Source of the DNA: Phragmites australis
Taxonomy: Eukaryota; Streptophyta; Magnoliopsida; Poales; Poaceae
Reading direction: 5' to 3'
DNA length: 64,000 bases
Assembly (NCBI RefSeq): GCF_958298935.1
Contig: NC_084934.1
Coordinates: 5,644,501 to 5,708,500 of the forward strand
The position numbers and the translations under genes are program-made. Below are positions 26,301 to 36,250 of the stretch, in pieces (position 1 is the stretch's first letter; every line of letters begins with the position of its first letter). The notes beneath the pieces were generated by a model. That model ran no database searches. It worked only from the letters and a program-made list of their open reading frames with translations, and was not told the DNA's origin.

Positions 26301-27373
26301 AATATCATGCTCGCACTCAAAAATTGTCCTGCCATTCATGGAAAATAAGGAACTTAACAAATAGTTCATTGCAGAAAGCTACATTAGAAATTTAGAATCA
26401 ATTTTAGAAGATGGGACCTTGTGGTGCATTCATATGTCGAAAGCACAAGTTGAGTGTCTGTGCTATTTGCATCTACAATAACAACAGAAAAATGAACTAA
26501 CAAAGGCCAGGCCATGATCAATCCCAAACAACAGGCAAGGTTATGTTGCAATCAATCCATTGTGCAATCTGTACGAATCTACCAATCATCAAAATCCCAC
26601 ATACAAAGCAGGCAAGATTTCACGGATCCAATAAATCTACACATGGTATCACTTAGCCGCTATGCACTCTCAGATCATCAAACACCTCAAATTTTTACCA
26701 TCATGTCATCAATTCGATATGCACTCCAGTTCAATCTCACTCTGCCGACTCTATCACTCCATCATCAATTCAGCTGACAATTTCTCATAAGAAATGATCA
26801 AATATCCTAACCCACGTCTGACATTCATCACCGCAGATTGAATTGCAAAAGCATTCAATTCAGTTCCGAACTGAAGAGCACGCCTTGTCTCCAACAGACA
26901 CCCTTAACAAGGCAAATGCCACATTTCCACCACCTACCCCGCCAACCCACAGCAATAGCCAATAGACAGATTCAACCCCTACACCCTCACCTGCCATCGG
27001 CGCAAGCGCCAGCGTTCCCGGCGACGTCAGAGGCAGCCGAATCCTCAGGGGAGACTTTGTCCTGGTGCTTGCCTCTGCAGCGGCGGAAGGCGGAGGAGAG
27101 CAGCCTGGGCGCGACGGAGCAGGCGGAGAGCGCGGTGCAGGCGAGCCAGAGCCTCCGCGCGCCGAGCCCAGGGGGCACCCAGAGGATGCGGAGGCGGCTG
27201 CGGAGGCCGAGGAAGAGCAGCCCCGTCCAGCGCGGGCGCCAGGACCAGCCGACGACGAGCCCGATCATGACCGCCGCCCAGATCGGCACCGCGCAGAGCA
27301 GCACGTCAACCGCCATCTCCGCCACCGCGGGGCGCCGCAGCAGCGCCACCGCCTCCTCGCACCACCCCGCCAT
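23301..27373 (-). CDS. START-domain lipid-binding membrane protein, 7 exons
   Basis: Predicted 455-residue protein with exons on the minus strand at 27373-26991, 26462-26418, 26328-26169, 25598-25422, 25345-25262, 23954-23873 and 23737-23301. All introns are GT/AG and phases close exactly (1,368 nt). Residues 19-44 form a hydrophobic anchor (VDVLLCAVPIWAAVMIGLVVGW), followed by an Arg-rich stretch. A START/StAR-like fold spans roughly residues 140-370, with DLEHLLQLL, YCSRTIFEDATPE, VRDFFWDGDFRLKWD, FCSDREYIFGGRIWE and CEVTLVHHEDMGIP. A second hydrophobic segment near the C-terminus (about 423-443) suggests another anchor. The family (plant START proteins of the polyketide cyclase/lipid transport superfamily) binds lipids at membranes; the ligand here is unknown. 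Intron 5 (about 1.3 kb) contains a hAT-type MITE. Acceptor choice for exon 2 was fixed by phase. Confidence 0.9.
24080..24276. mobile_element. hAT-like MITE in an intron of the START gene
   Basis: 197 bp flanked by ATCCTGAT at 24072-24079 and 24277-24284, a perfect 8-bp TSD. Termini are CAGGGATTTCAATTTT and AAATTTTAATCTCTG, an imperfect inverted repeat. The interior repeats GAAATTTC/CGAAATTT motifs. No coding capacity. Confidence 0.8.
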
Positions 27374-27760
27374 TGCTGCTAGGGCTCCAAGCTCCCTCCC
27401 TCTCTCTCTTCTCGATTTTTTTCTAATTTATTTTTCCACGCAAAAATGGAGAGGGGAAGAGGAAAGAAACGAGACGAAAGGTGAGGGGGACTCGTTTTTG
27501 GAGGAGGTGCCGGTGACTCTGAGCTGTGGGGCACGGGTTCTGGGTCCCACATGTCATCAGCGTCGGAAGGGGAAGTTTGGTGAGGAGGGCCCACGTGTCA
27601 GTCAGGGGGAGGGGGCTGAGGGCCGGGCGGTATATGCCGCGGGACATACGGTTGCGAGGCATCCGCTGTGGATTAAGCGATCAGTTAATGCGCGGGGTTT
27701 ACGAGGGTACCGCTGCTGACGTGGCGAGGGTGCTTTGGTCCCGGTCGGTCCTGACTCCAT
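27374..27760 (-). promoter_or_regulatory. Upstream region of the START gene
   Basis: GC-rich flank before the ATG at 27373, with pyrimidine-rich leader sequence (CTCTCTC-type on the plus strand near 27395-27415). No confident TATA box. Frames predicted here on the other strand are compositional. Confidence 0.45.
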
Positions 27761-29174
27761 GACTAACTGTTCCTTCTGCAGTGCAACTGTGCAAATGCAC
27801 CCCTCCGTTTGCAATATTGGTGCTTTTTTTCTTTGGGACGTTTGCAATATTTGTGTTTTGGAAACTTGGAAGGCTGTTTCTCGCAAGGTCTGTTCAGTAA
27901 GAAACCAGTAAAGTTTCAGTAATGGCAGGCGTATCGTCAAGAGTAGGTGGTCGTCGAACAGGGATATGATATGTGTTGCCTTTTCTCAACGATTTTCTAC
28001 CAAGTATTCATTTCTCGCCTTACATTCGGAGCGAACCCGGTGACATGGTTTTTTCTTTTCTTTTTTTAAAGCCGGGGCAAACATCTACAGTGTCACCTCT
28101 ACTGCCATGGAGGGCAGTGAAAGAACCCAACATTCATAAAATGTCAGTTTCGGATTGCCAGGGGGCATAGAAGTAATCCAGTTAGACGGTTGCCTGCATT
28201 TTCTAAAGGGAACAGCAGGACCACTACAGTTTTTTAACCCCAGGACGGCAACAGCTAATAGCATGCTTAAAATATGGATGCAGCTGTTCAAGTATGACTC
28301 AGACAAAGCTGTACTGTGAGAGATCATGAGCCTCAACTCCCAACCACAACATGTGATTCAGGCACAACACATTTATTAATGTCAAAAGGAAGATAAGAGA
28401 CTCGTGAAAAAGGAAAATAAAAAATCGCACAAAAAATGGACAGAACATGGGCCCGTGGCTGGTTTAGTTGGGTGGGATGCCGGATGAGTTGTCAACACAG
28501 AACTCTCACGGAATCGCGGCAAAGCGTATTCTGGAGAACTGATTTTCTTATGAGCTCGCTCCTACAATTCGGATAAGGTAAGATAAAATCTTATAGAAAT
28601 TAGTTTCGACCAAATAAACCATGCCAAATTCCTTCAATCCAAAAGGGGTCTTCACGCTTAAGATCCAATTCTCTGGATCACGTAAAAAAGGCATGCAAAC
28701 TACACTGTCAAATTGTATGGTAGAGAGACTGGATGGGTTACAGAACAAAACTGCATATGACAATATGCAGATAGCACATATACTACTACCGTAATCATTG
28801 AATACCGTAAATGGAAGAAGTTTTAGCAAGGAAGCTACACTTGTCTACAGACATGGCGAAATAATTCATAATGCACTATCTTCATGATAACTATAGTGAG
28901 CTTGCAACTCTAACCCATTCAACCACCACTTTGTGTCATGGTAGGATTCGGCAGCACCTCTCTTTGACATTTAATGACCAAAATAGCCTATGCTCGACAT
29001 ACCAGCCACCATCCTCCAATCCCTACAACATCATTCCACGATGTAAATACAGATGACAACATGGATCTTATTTTCTGCAAGATAAATAAAACACCTCAAT
29101 GGACTCAGACTTTGGGCAAAACTGGCAAAAGAATTGCGAAATTTTCTATGGCTTGGGTACAAAAAATACTTGGG
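27761..29174. other. Intergenic, nothing recognised
   Basis: Mixed-composition DNA with no long coding frame, RNA gene or clear repeat pair that I could identify. Confidence 0.5.
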
Positions 29175-29180
29175 TTATAC

Positions 29181-29380
29181 CCAGTGCCGGAGCCAGCGGA
29201 GGCTCAAGGGGGGTGCTGATCTCCTTCATCCCAAAAAATTTCAAACAAGGGGTGCTGATCCTCTCCTTCTTCTTCCATCTCCTCTTACATCATCTTCTCT
29301 CTAAAGAAGCTATATGAGAAGTTGTAAGCTGGCAGGGGGTGCTGCAGCACTCCCAGCACCCCTCCTGGATCCGCCCCTGG
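29181..29380. mobile_element. 200-bp TIR element (MITE)
   Basis: Termini CCAGTGCCGGAGCCAG and CTGGATCCGCCCCTGG form a 16-bp imperfect inverted repeat. TTATAC flanks both ends (29175-29180 and 29381-29386). The interior has repeated GGGGTGCTG motifs. Superfamily not assigned with confidence, because the apparent TSD is 6 bp. Confidence 0.7.
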
Positions 29381-29493
29381 TTATACCGTATTAGTACAAA
29401 CAGTCTTAGGTCTTCACAGATATTCACCAAAAGAATACCCCAGTCCTATTTGAACCCCTACTATTGGGATATGGGGGTAATTCAGGCTCTTGT

Positions 29494-29560
29494 ACAACAA
29501 CAACAACAACAAAGCCTTTGTCCCAAGCAAGTCGGGGTAGGCTAGAGATGAAACCCACAA
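29494..29560 (-). repeat. 3' tail of an RTE-type LINE or derived SINE
   Basis: (CAA)n followed by AAAGCCTTTGTCCCAAGC and GGGGTAGGCTAGAG. On the minus strand this is a conserved tail ending in a TTG microsatellite, as known for plant RTE LINEs and the SINEs that borrow their ends. Only the tail is recognisable. Confidence 0.5.
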
Positions 29561-30323
29561 GATCCAACTAAAAAGACCTATCTTTTATGAGGAAAAATAT
29601 TCTATAAGACCTATCTTTTAGACTATCTTCATCACTGTATTCATTGATCATGCAAATGGTTGGGAATAGGACAATACTGTATTTGATTTTTAATCAACAA
29701 CACAAATACAAAACAAGTACTAATCATAAAGATCAACACATCCAGTAAACATATCAGTTGCCCCGACTGCAGTAGAAATCCAACTGTTACTTGTCCACGA
29801 GAATTTAAGGTGCATTAGGAATACTGAAAAGACCCCCAATCAAGAGCGCCATCAAGCATGCTTATGAAGAGTAAAATCGTGTTTTTTCGGCTGGCTGACT
29901 TGCACCTCTGGTCTACTTTACATACGAACTTGGATCACACCCATGGAAAGTAGCCAGACAACCACCACCGAATGGAAGATCAACAAAGGCAAGGTGAGTC
30001 ATCAGAATCGACTGCAGCGCTGCCATGACGTATTGACGTCAATGGCGGACATGAATCTGTGGTGTTGCCACAGCACGCAACACCTCATACTCAGTGTTGG
30101 CCATCAAAGGGCAGCGGTAATCTTATTGGGATGGAAACAGGGAAGGTGTGTTAAGGGAAATTAAGCTTTAAATACCCCCACATGCCATGCTTTAGAGAGG
30201 GTCCAAGCTGATAGGACAAAGATCAGTTCTTACAGGATTCCTTCCTCATATACACTTCTACTGTCGACTCTCAATCCAGGAGGTCCTGCTTTATTCTAAA
30301 TTATGGCCTTGCTTTATTCCAAT
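29561..30323. other. Intergenic, nothing recognised
   Basis: No gene or repeat identified. The short frames are not supported by family similarity. Confidence 0.5.
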
Positions 30324-30499
30324 GTTACCTGGACACAGACACGGGTGTCGGAATCCGACTTGGACTTGGGTGTCCGATTCGGCAAAGAAAATTTGGACAC
30401 TCGAAATACAACTCGGAATCCGACACGGGTGTCGGAATCCGACTCGGATTCAGGGTGTCCGATTCGGCAAATAAATTTGGACACGGTTGTCCAGGTAAC
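30324..30499. mobile_element. 176-bp TIR element with internal direct repeat
   Basis: Starts GTTACCTGGACA and ends TGTCCAGGTAAC, a perfect 12-bp inverted repeat. The motif ACACGGGTGTCGGAATCCGA appears at about 30339 and again about 85 bp later, followed each time by GTGTCCGATTCGGCAAA. A clear TSD was not found; TGCTTTATTC occurs on both flanks and once more upstream. Confidence 0.6.
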
Positions 30500-31167
30500 A
30501 CTGCTTTATTCTAGATTCCTAATTAATGAAAAAAATTAGACCAACAAGCTGCTTATTTTATATCCACATTAATATGTATTCTCATCGCAAGTTCACAGTA
30601 TCAACAAGGAATCATTCGATAACTTTCACCGATGCAATGCAGTTAGAGGGCAAAACAAACCAAGGGAAAATAGTGGAAACAATCTTATTTCACAATCACT
30701 CATAATATGGTCAAAAAGGGTAGTTATTGTTTCCCCTTTCTATCATAGTTATCTAAAAATGCATGTCCAAGGAAATCACATATATCATTGGTGGCTTGAA
30801 CTTCCAATCCTGTTGCATTTTCGGACTCAGTACTAGTTAAGATGCCTCTTATAAGAAAATCTGCAAGCACATCAAAAACTCATTCATGCATTGATAAACC
30901 AGGATGAGATCTGACGGAAAAGATCATCCTAGCTATCTGCAACAGATGGGAATAGCCAATACGATGGTCCAGAGAGAATAATTGATAATGTCTCTATACA
31001 CAAACCCCCTTTTAATGCACAATTAGTTAAGTATGTATTACACATTTAGCCTTTTAATCATAAAAAAAATTCCACATAACTACTATTCTCAATGTAACTA
31101 ATCTCTTCACATTTGTATCTGCTACCTTAACTAACATCCAACAAATTTAGAAATTAGCTGTATTAGT

Positions 31168-31794
31168 CATAGTTGTTACAACGGCATGGCGAGACGCGGC
31201 GACCCACCACCTTCACAACTTTACATGTGGCGCTTGCTTGCTACTTATCCAAGGTTGCTATAGGGTTCTAGCATTTTTAATTGAGCCCAAAATGGCCACA
31301 TTCTGCTGTCAAGACGAAGCCCATCAGCCATGGCATATTAGGCCCGGCCCAAAAGCCCATAGCAAATTAGGTTTTCTCACCCACAGTTACCCCGTTCCCC
31401 AGCGCCCCTCCATTTTCTCCTCGTCAACCGCCCCTCCCACTCCCCTCACGCCGCCGCTTCCCTCACGCCCCTCCTGCTCCCACTCCCTAGCACGCTGCCG
31501 CTGCCCTCGCGCCCCTCCTGTTCCCGCTCCCCAACGTGCCGCCATTGCCCTCGCGCCCCTCCCACCTGCCGGATCTGCCGCTCTCAACCGTCGAATCTGC
31601 AAGGAGGGCAGGCGGCAGCTCAATGGCGTGTGGCGCAGGGAGGACGGGTGGGTGGCGCGGTGGCGAACGAGCGCCTGGACGAGGAAGCGGGCAAACTCAG
31701 CGACGGCAGACGCCATACATGCCCGAGCTGCGGCGTCGCCGTGGCAAGGCACGATTCTCCGCCACGGCGATATGGTGACGCCATGACAACTATG
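31168..31794. mobile_element. 627-bp hAT-like non-autonomous element with GC-rich, gene-like interior
   Basis: GTATTAGT is duplicated at 31160-31167 and 31795-31802, an 8-bp TSD. The ends CATAGTTGT...ACAACTATG are a 9-bp inverted repeat, and subterminal GGCATGGCG and GGTGACGCCATG are partly inverted. The interior (31330-31780) is strongly GC-rich with codon-like composition, open frames on both strands, and repeated CCTCGCGCCCCTCC-like blocks, unlike the AT-rich flanks. It may be captured genic DNA; no protein family was recognised. Confidence 0.75.
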
Positions 31795-31802
31795 GTATTA
31801 GT

Positions 31803-32758
31803 AGGAATTGCAACATGATTGCATGCACTATCAATCATACTTGAATCATGAACCCTATATCATCAATCATATGATTGCAAACTGTAAAAATGAATCATTC
31901 CTTGTCCTATTCGCTCAGGTCAGTGGACAGACGGACACTAAACTTGGAACGAACAACAATACTAGTAAAAAAGCCAGGTAGAAGCCTGAATTTTTTTTAA
32001 CATATGGGATATCTATGTTCCCGCTTTCACTTCTAAAACAAGTTCAAAATTCAAAACTTCCGTTCGATACTATTATCCACTATTTCATTTCCTCAAATCA
32101 CGAAACAAAAGGTATGACCAAGAATATATGTTGGTCATTTGGTGTCCACCAAACAGGATGAAGCTTCACTCAGTCAGTATTCCCTAACACTACAATATGC
32201 AAGTTGAATTATAATGAACGACATGATTAAAAGTATGATTGTTCACAAAAACAATAAAAAGTGTCACAACTCACAAGAGGTCACCAAACTCATTTGTAAC
32301 CAGAAGACAAGTACTAATTGAACCTGGCAGCATATGTATATCAATGTGATTTATCATGCCTATTCTTCAAATGCATAGCATCGTATATCAAAGCTACTTT
32401 ATATATGGCAAGCATGTGATTGGCCCAAATGAGCAAGATAATTTGTATGATCACCAGGAATCATGTGACATTTTCCTGAATATAACATTGAGAAACGCAA
32501 TCTTTACTCAATTACAAGGTGCATTTGTGTTATAACATTGTGTGCCTAATTGGTGCCCCTTTGCAAATTAATAGCCATATCACAACATGATCAGCTCACT
32601 GTACATGCAAAATACTCCATGATGATATCAAAACCAACACAAACACTACAACGAGATTAATTACTCTAATTAAGGCTTCACCGCAACATTTATGCACTCA
32701 TATGCATTTTTAATTATCAAAACAAGCAAGAGAGCAGTACCATTGCTGAAGGGAGTCA
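31803..32758. other. Intergenic 3' flank of YLMG
   Basis: AT-rich sequence without a supported gene. It probably includes the YLMG 3' untranslated region at its right end. Confidence 0.5.
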
Positions 32759-33277
32759 TCACATGCGTGGCTGCGGGCGCAGGATCATAATGATGATGTC
32801 GATGGCCATGAACGCGACAAGCGGGCTGAGGTCGAGCTTGCGCCCAAACACCGGCGGCATGACCTCACGGCAGAGGGCGAGGAAGGGGTCGCAGAGGTCC
32901 CGCAGCGCGGAGAAGGGCTGGCGGTCCCAGGGGATGTTGGGGAACCACGAGAGCAGCACGCCGACGAGAAGCACCTCCCGGTAGACCCCCAGCCACCGCA
33001 CCGCCGCCGACATCGCCGCTGCCACGGGCGCCCGCAGCGGCGCGAGGTTGACGCTCCGCAGGCCGACCTCCAGCGTCGAGAGCGGGGCAGCAAGAATCCC
33101 GCCCAACACCGACGTAGCTGCCTCCGCGGTGGCGCGCGGCGGCCGGGACGCGCGGAGGCCGCGGGGGAGGCGGGGCGAGGGGAAGGCTAGGGTTTTTGGG
33201 AGGACGCGGGTGCCGGGGCTCGGGAAGGCGCGGAGCAGAGGGGCCCGGGGGCAGGGAGCGGTAAGGAGGCCGTACAT
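32759..33277 (-). CDS. YLMG: YlmG/YGGT-family protein, chloroplast-targeted
   Basis: Single-exon 172-residue protein with ATG at 33277 and TGA at 32761-32759. The first 50 or so residues are rich in Arg, Ser, Ala and Pro and lack acidic residues, as in a chloroplast transit peptide. The conserved YGGT part covers about residues 95-170: a membrane segment at 101-115 (EVLLVGVLLSWFPNIPW), the motif FSALRDLCDPFLALCREVMP, then FGRKLDLSPLVAF and a second membrane segment at 151-167. Plant YlmG proteins lie in thylakoid or envelope membranes and are linked to nucleoid distribution and cytochrome b6 haem assembly (family knowledge). The gene is strongly GC-rich in its 5' half. Length is in the range for short plant members. 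Confidence 0.9.
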   Translation of the reverse strand: MYGLLTAPCPRAPLLRAFPSPGTRVLPKTLAFPSPRLPRGLRASRPPRATAEAATSVLGGILAAPLSTLEVGLRSVNLAPLRAPVAAAMSAAVRWLGVYREVLLVGVLLSWFPNIPWDRQPFSALRDLCDPFLALCREVMPPVFGRKLDLSPLVAFMAIDIIIMILRPQPRM

Positions 33278-33608
33278 GTCGCCGCCTCTCCCGGCGGGTT
33301 CCAGAAGGTTCTAGAAGGGAGAGAATGAGGAGGGGGGGAAGGGGAAGGGGAAGGGGAAGACGAGGCGGAGGAGGGGTGGAAGAAAAGGATATGGTTTTGC
33401 TACGATTTAGCGTGGGCCCTACCTGTAAGGGGAACAAACTCGCGTAAAATGACGGGAAGGGTTTTCCTACCGTATATACGGTGGAATGTCCATCGCGTCT
33501 GTAACATTCAAAAACATGCAACAAAGGTGGAAAAAATAATAGGAGGCTGCAACATTTTATAAAACTAAAATTGCAACATCATCTTTTTTTCTTTCTGAAT
33601 ACATATTA
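33278..33608 (-). promoter_or_regulatory. YLMG upstream region
   Basis: GC-rich 5' leader (33278-33420, with GGGGAAGGGGAAG repeats on the plus strand) passing into AT-rich DNA. The Stowaway MITE begins 332 bp before the ATG. No definite TATA box. Confidence 0.45.
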
Positions 33609-33853
33609 CTCCCTCCGATAAAAAATAATTACTATTTTAGACACGATATAGTCTCTAATATGTACATTAGACCACTATTTTCTACTATAATATATTTATA
33701 AAGTTAATAAATTTATGAGTTGTGAAAAAAAGTCGAGTCAAATCTACCTATATGATTTTTCCATGTTTCCAAACTAAGTATTTTAAAAGTCATTAATAGT
33801 CAAAGCTTGATTAGATCTTATCTAAAACGTCAAATATTTATGACCAGAGGTAG
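33609..33853. mobile_element. Stowaway-type MITE, 245 bp
   Basis: Begins CTCCCTCCGATAAAAAATA and ends TGACCAGAGGTAG, with TA on each side (33607-33608 and 33854-33855). The CTCCCTCC terminus and TA TSD are diagnostic of Stowaway (Tc1/mariner) MITEs. Its AT-rich interior includes TCTAATATGTACATTAGACCA, and it lies just upstream of YLMG. Confidence 0.8.
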
Positions 33854-33855
33854 TA

Positions 33856-34580
33856 CATCCTAACACAAGCATTATTATTGCTGAAGCTCTTAATTAGTAT
33901 TATCTTTTTTTTATAGGAGATGGTCATCCATGCAACATTTATGTCGTATCCTTGTATGGCATGGTGTCTTTATAGAATGGTGATTGCAAGTACAACCGAA
34001 CAAGGCAACAAAAGTATCATCTAGATTGGACTACATTAGAACATAGCTTTACAAGACTTGTCAGTTCATAGGCCATGCAAGTTTCTTTGATGCACGTTCA
34101 CCTCAACTAGACACACTGCTCTTTGATGTACAATTGTCGAAGATCCTTCCTTATTGCAGCTACTACCGCCTCAGCACCAAAGGCCTCCTTTGAAGCTTGC
34201 ATTGGGAGTGGAAGTTCCAGGTGTTCCAAGCAAATACAAACTAATTAACTTGTTCTTACACGGGACCGAAGAATGTATACTAAGAGATTATTAACGATTG
34301 GTGAATTACTTGCGCAACATATTAGTAATTGGAGTGTTAGGATGGATCATGACAACATCCACATCATATTGCCTTTGTTCAAAGATCCAGCCGTTGCTAA
34401 CTGCTCAAAAGAAGTTCATGTATAACAAGTAAGTAATATATTTATTTACACCGAAATAGGGAAGAAGTAGGATTCGAGCAACGTAAAATACTTCAAGAAA
34501 ATCAATCATGCCAATCTCTTGTGCACTTTCATTTCTCTTAATCTTATCCGTATGTATGCAAGGACATTGAAAATGTTAGT
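33856..34580. other. Intergenic, nothing recognised
   Basis: No gene, RNA or paired repeat was identified in this AT-rich stretch. Confidence 0.5.
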
Positions 34581-35328
34581 TGTTGGGAATCGGTGTGGCC
34601 CTAATACCGGATAAGTTGAGGACCTACACCTATGCTACACCAACTCACACGAGTCAATTAGCCATTTTTAATTGTTAGTTACTTAGTGCATTGGGTCCTT
34701 TCAACGGCAGAGCCTTCTTCTCACTTTCAGGTGTTAGAGCCTACCAACAGATAAAGCTAGATTCTGGATGACAGGGTCAACCTTCAAATAAAGCCCCTTG
34801 TGATCTTGGGTGACAGAGTCAACCTTCAAATGGATCACAAATTAGTATGCATTAAGTACTTAAAAGATACGGCTTACCGGGGAGACCAATTCAACTCATT
34901 TTTACACAACAACAACTTGATACAATACAAGATACACTCTTATTCTTAGTGGTTATCTCTACTGCTTACTCACTATCTAAGACTCACCATGATGCTCTTA
35001 GGCTCTAGATATATCATGGAAACCTTGACATGCTCATGTTATGGTGGCTCCTACTTGAAACTCTTATGTCATGGTACTTAGTATGTCTACTTAGCTTGGT
35101 GGATGAGGAGTGACACTTGTATATAGCCATAGGAATATTGTCATGTGACAACATTCTACACTTTCTCTATAAAATATCTAGCTCTATAAAATGCATTCAT
35201 CCTTATCTATTTCTTAAATATTTTTCTCCATGGCAAATATCTTATTCTAGACTTTTCCTTTCTTTTTCCATGAAGCACGGAAAATCTATTCTTATGTGAT
35301 CTCCAAATATTTATAGGGGATTCCAACA
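34581..35328. mobile_element. Probable solo LTR
   Basis: Starts TGTTGGGAATC and ends GATTCCAACA, a TG...CA pair with near-perfect terminal inverted repeats as in many plant LTRs. 748 bp. It has no matching partner in the window and no exact 5-bp TSD (TTAGT against ATTAT). TATA-like CTATAAAA motifs occur near 35168 and 35183. Confidence 0.5.
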
Positions 35329-35624
35329 ATTATGCATTGCGTATTTCAACAATAGTGAATACACTTATAAACAATCATGAGATGAGGCCAATGAACTGAA
35401 GAAACAATTTCTTATGAATAATAATATGTCCATTGCAGTACTTCACTAGTTCTTCAATATGATAAGCTTTTGGTTCAAAACCATGCATACTTCACTAGTT
35501 CTAATTGCAGGTTTTTTAATACATCTATGCTGGGATTGGTTACTAGTTCCAATTTGAAACTTTTTTTTAACTTGTGGGAATGTGTTCCTATTTATTGATA
35601 GACTTTTGGTTTACACAGCCGATT

Positions 35625-35970
35625 TGCAACAAATGCTTGTCTAAAAGCTTTTGTAACTAATTGTGTAGGTGATTTTGGTAATTTAATAGGAATTTAAGTT
35701 TTTTGATAATAGGTAGTTTAGAGTTTCGGGATTTGTTCAAAATACCTAATAATTGGATCCTAATAATGGGATTACTTTCTTACTTACTACTTTGTGTGCT
35801 TTTTTATTATTTCTTGGTGCAGTTGAAAAATCTTTATAATTCCCTCTTCTTACCCGATGCTATGGAAGGACCCACTCCCATTTCGACTCTTATACAAGCA
35901 CCAACTATGATTGTTGCAGGATTTTTTCTTCTAGCTCGACTTCTTCCTCTTTTCATAAGTTTTTTGTGAT
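35625..35970 (+). pseudogene. ndhF: Nuclear plastid insert (NUPT): fragment of chloroplast ndhF
   Basis: Frames on the plus strand match the plastid NADH dehydrogenase subunit 5 (NdhF). AFVTN and VGDFG come first, then [14 protein letters not shown], and [12 protein letters not shown] followed by ARLLPLFIS. Only a few dozen codons of the gene's middle are present, and stops, small deletions and substitutions break the frame, so it is a decayed transfer into the nucleus. No other plastid gene adjoins it. The NdhF (rather than mitochondrial Nad5) assignment rests on EFRDLFKI and [11 protein letters not shown]. Confidence 0.85.
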
Positions 35971-36250
35971 AAGCCCAATAAACTAAATTAGTAAGACAAA
36001 TAGGTCATCAAAACAACTATTTTAATCAACAAATTTTTCTTTATCACAATTAGAGGTTAATATGATGATCAACCACTATCATAATTAGAGTTTTGCATCC
36101 TCTTCTAGATAACCACTTGGATTAGAATTCAAGCTACATTAATGTCATTAATACGATGGCAAAATCCAAATAAAAATTTTATTAGTGCATGTGCTAAAAT
36201 TGAACTTCGATGAAAGGTATGAAGTCCAATGACATTCATCAAATTATTAT

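Noticed and set aside
26838..27719. A 293-codon plus-strand open frame
   Set aside because: It lies antisense over exon 1 and the upstream region of the START gene. The frame is open because of GC-rich composition and shows no recognisable domain.
32865..33524. Long open frames overlapping YLMG in other phases
   Set aside because: They are shadows of the GC-rich YLMG coding sequence; only the YGGT frame matches a known family.
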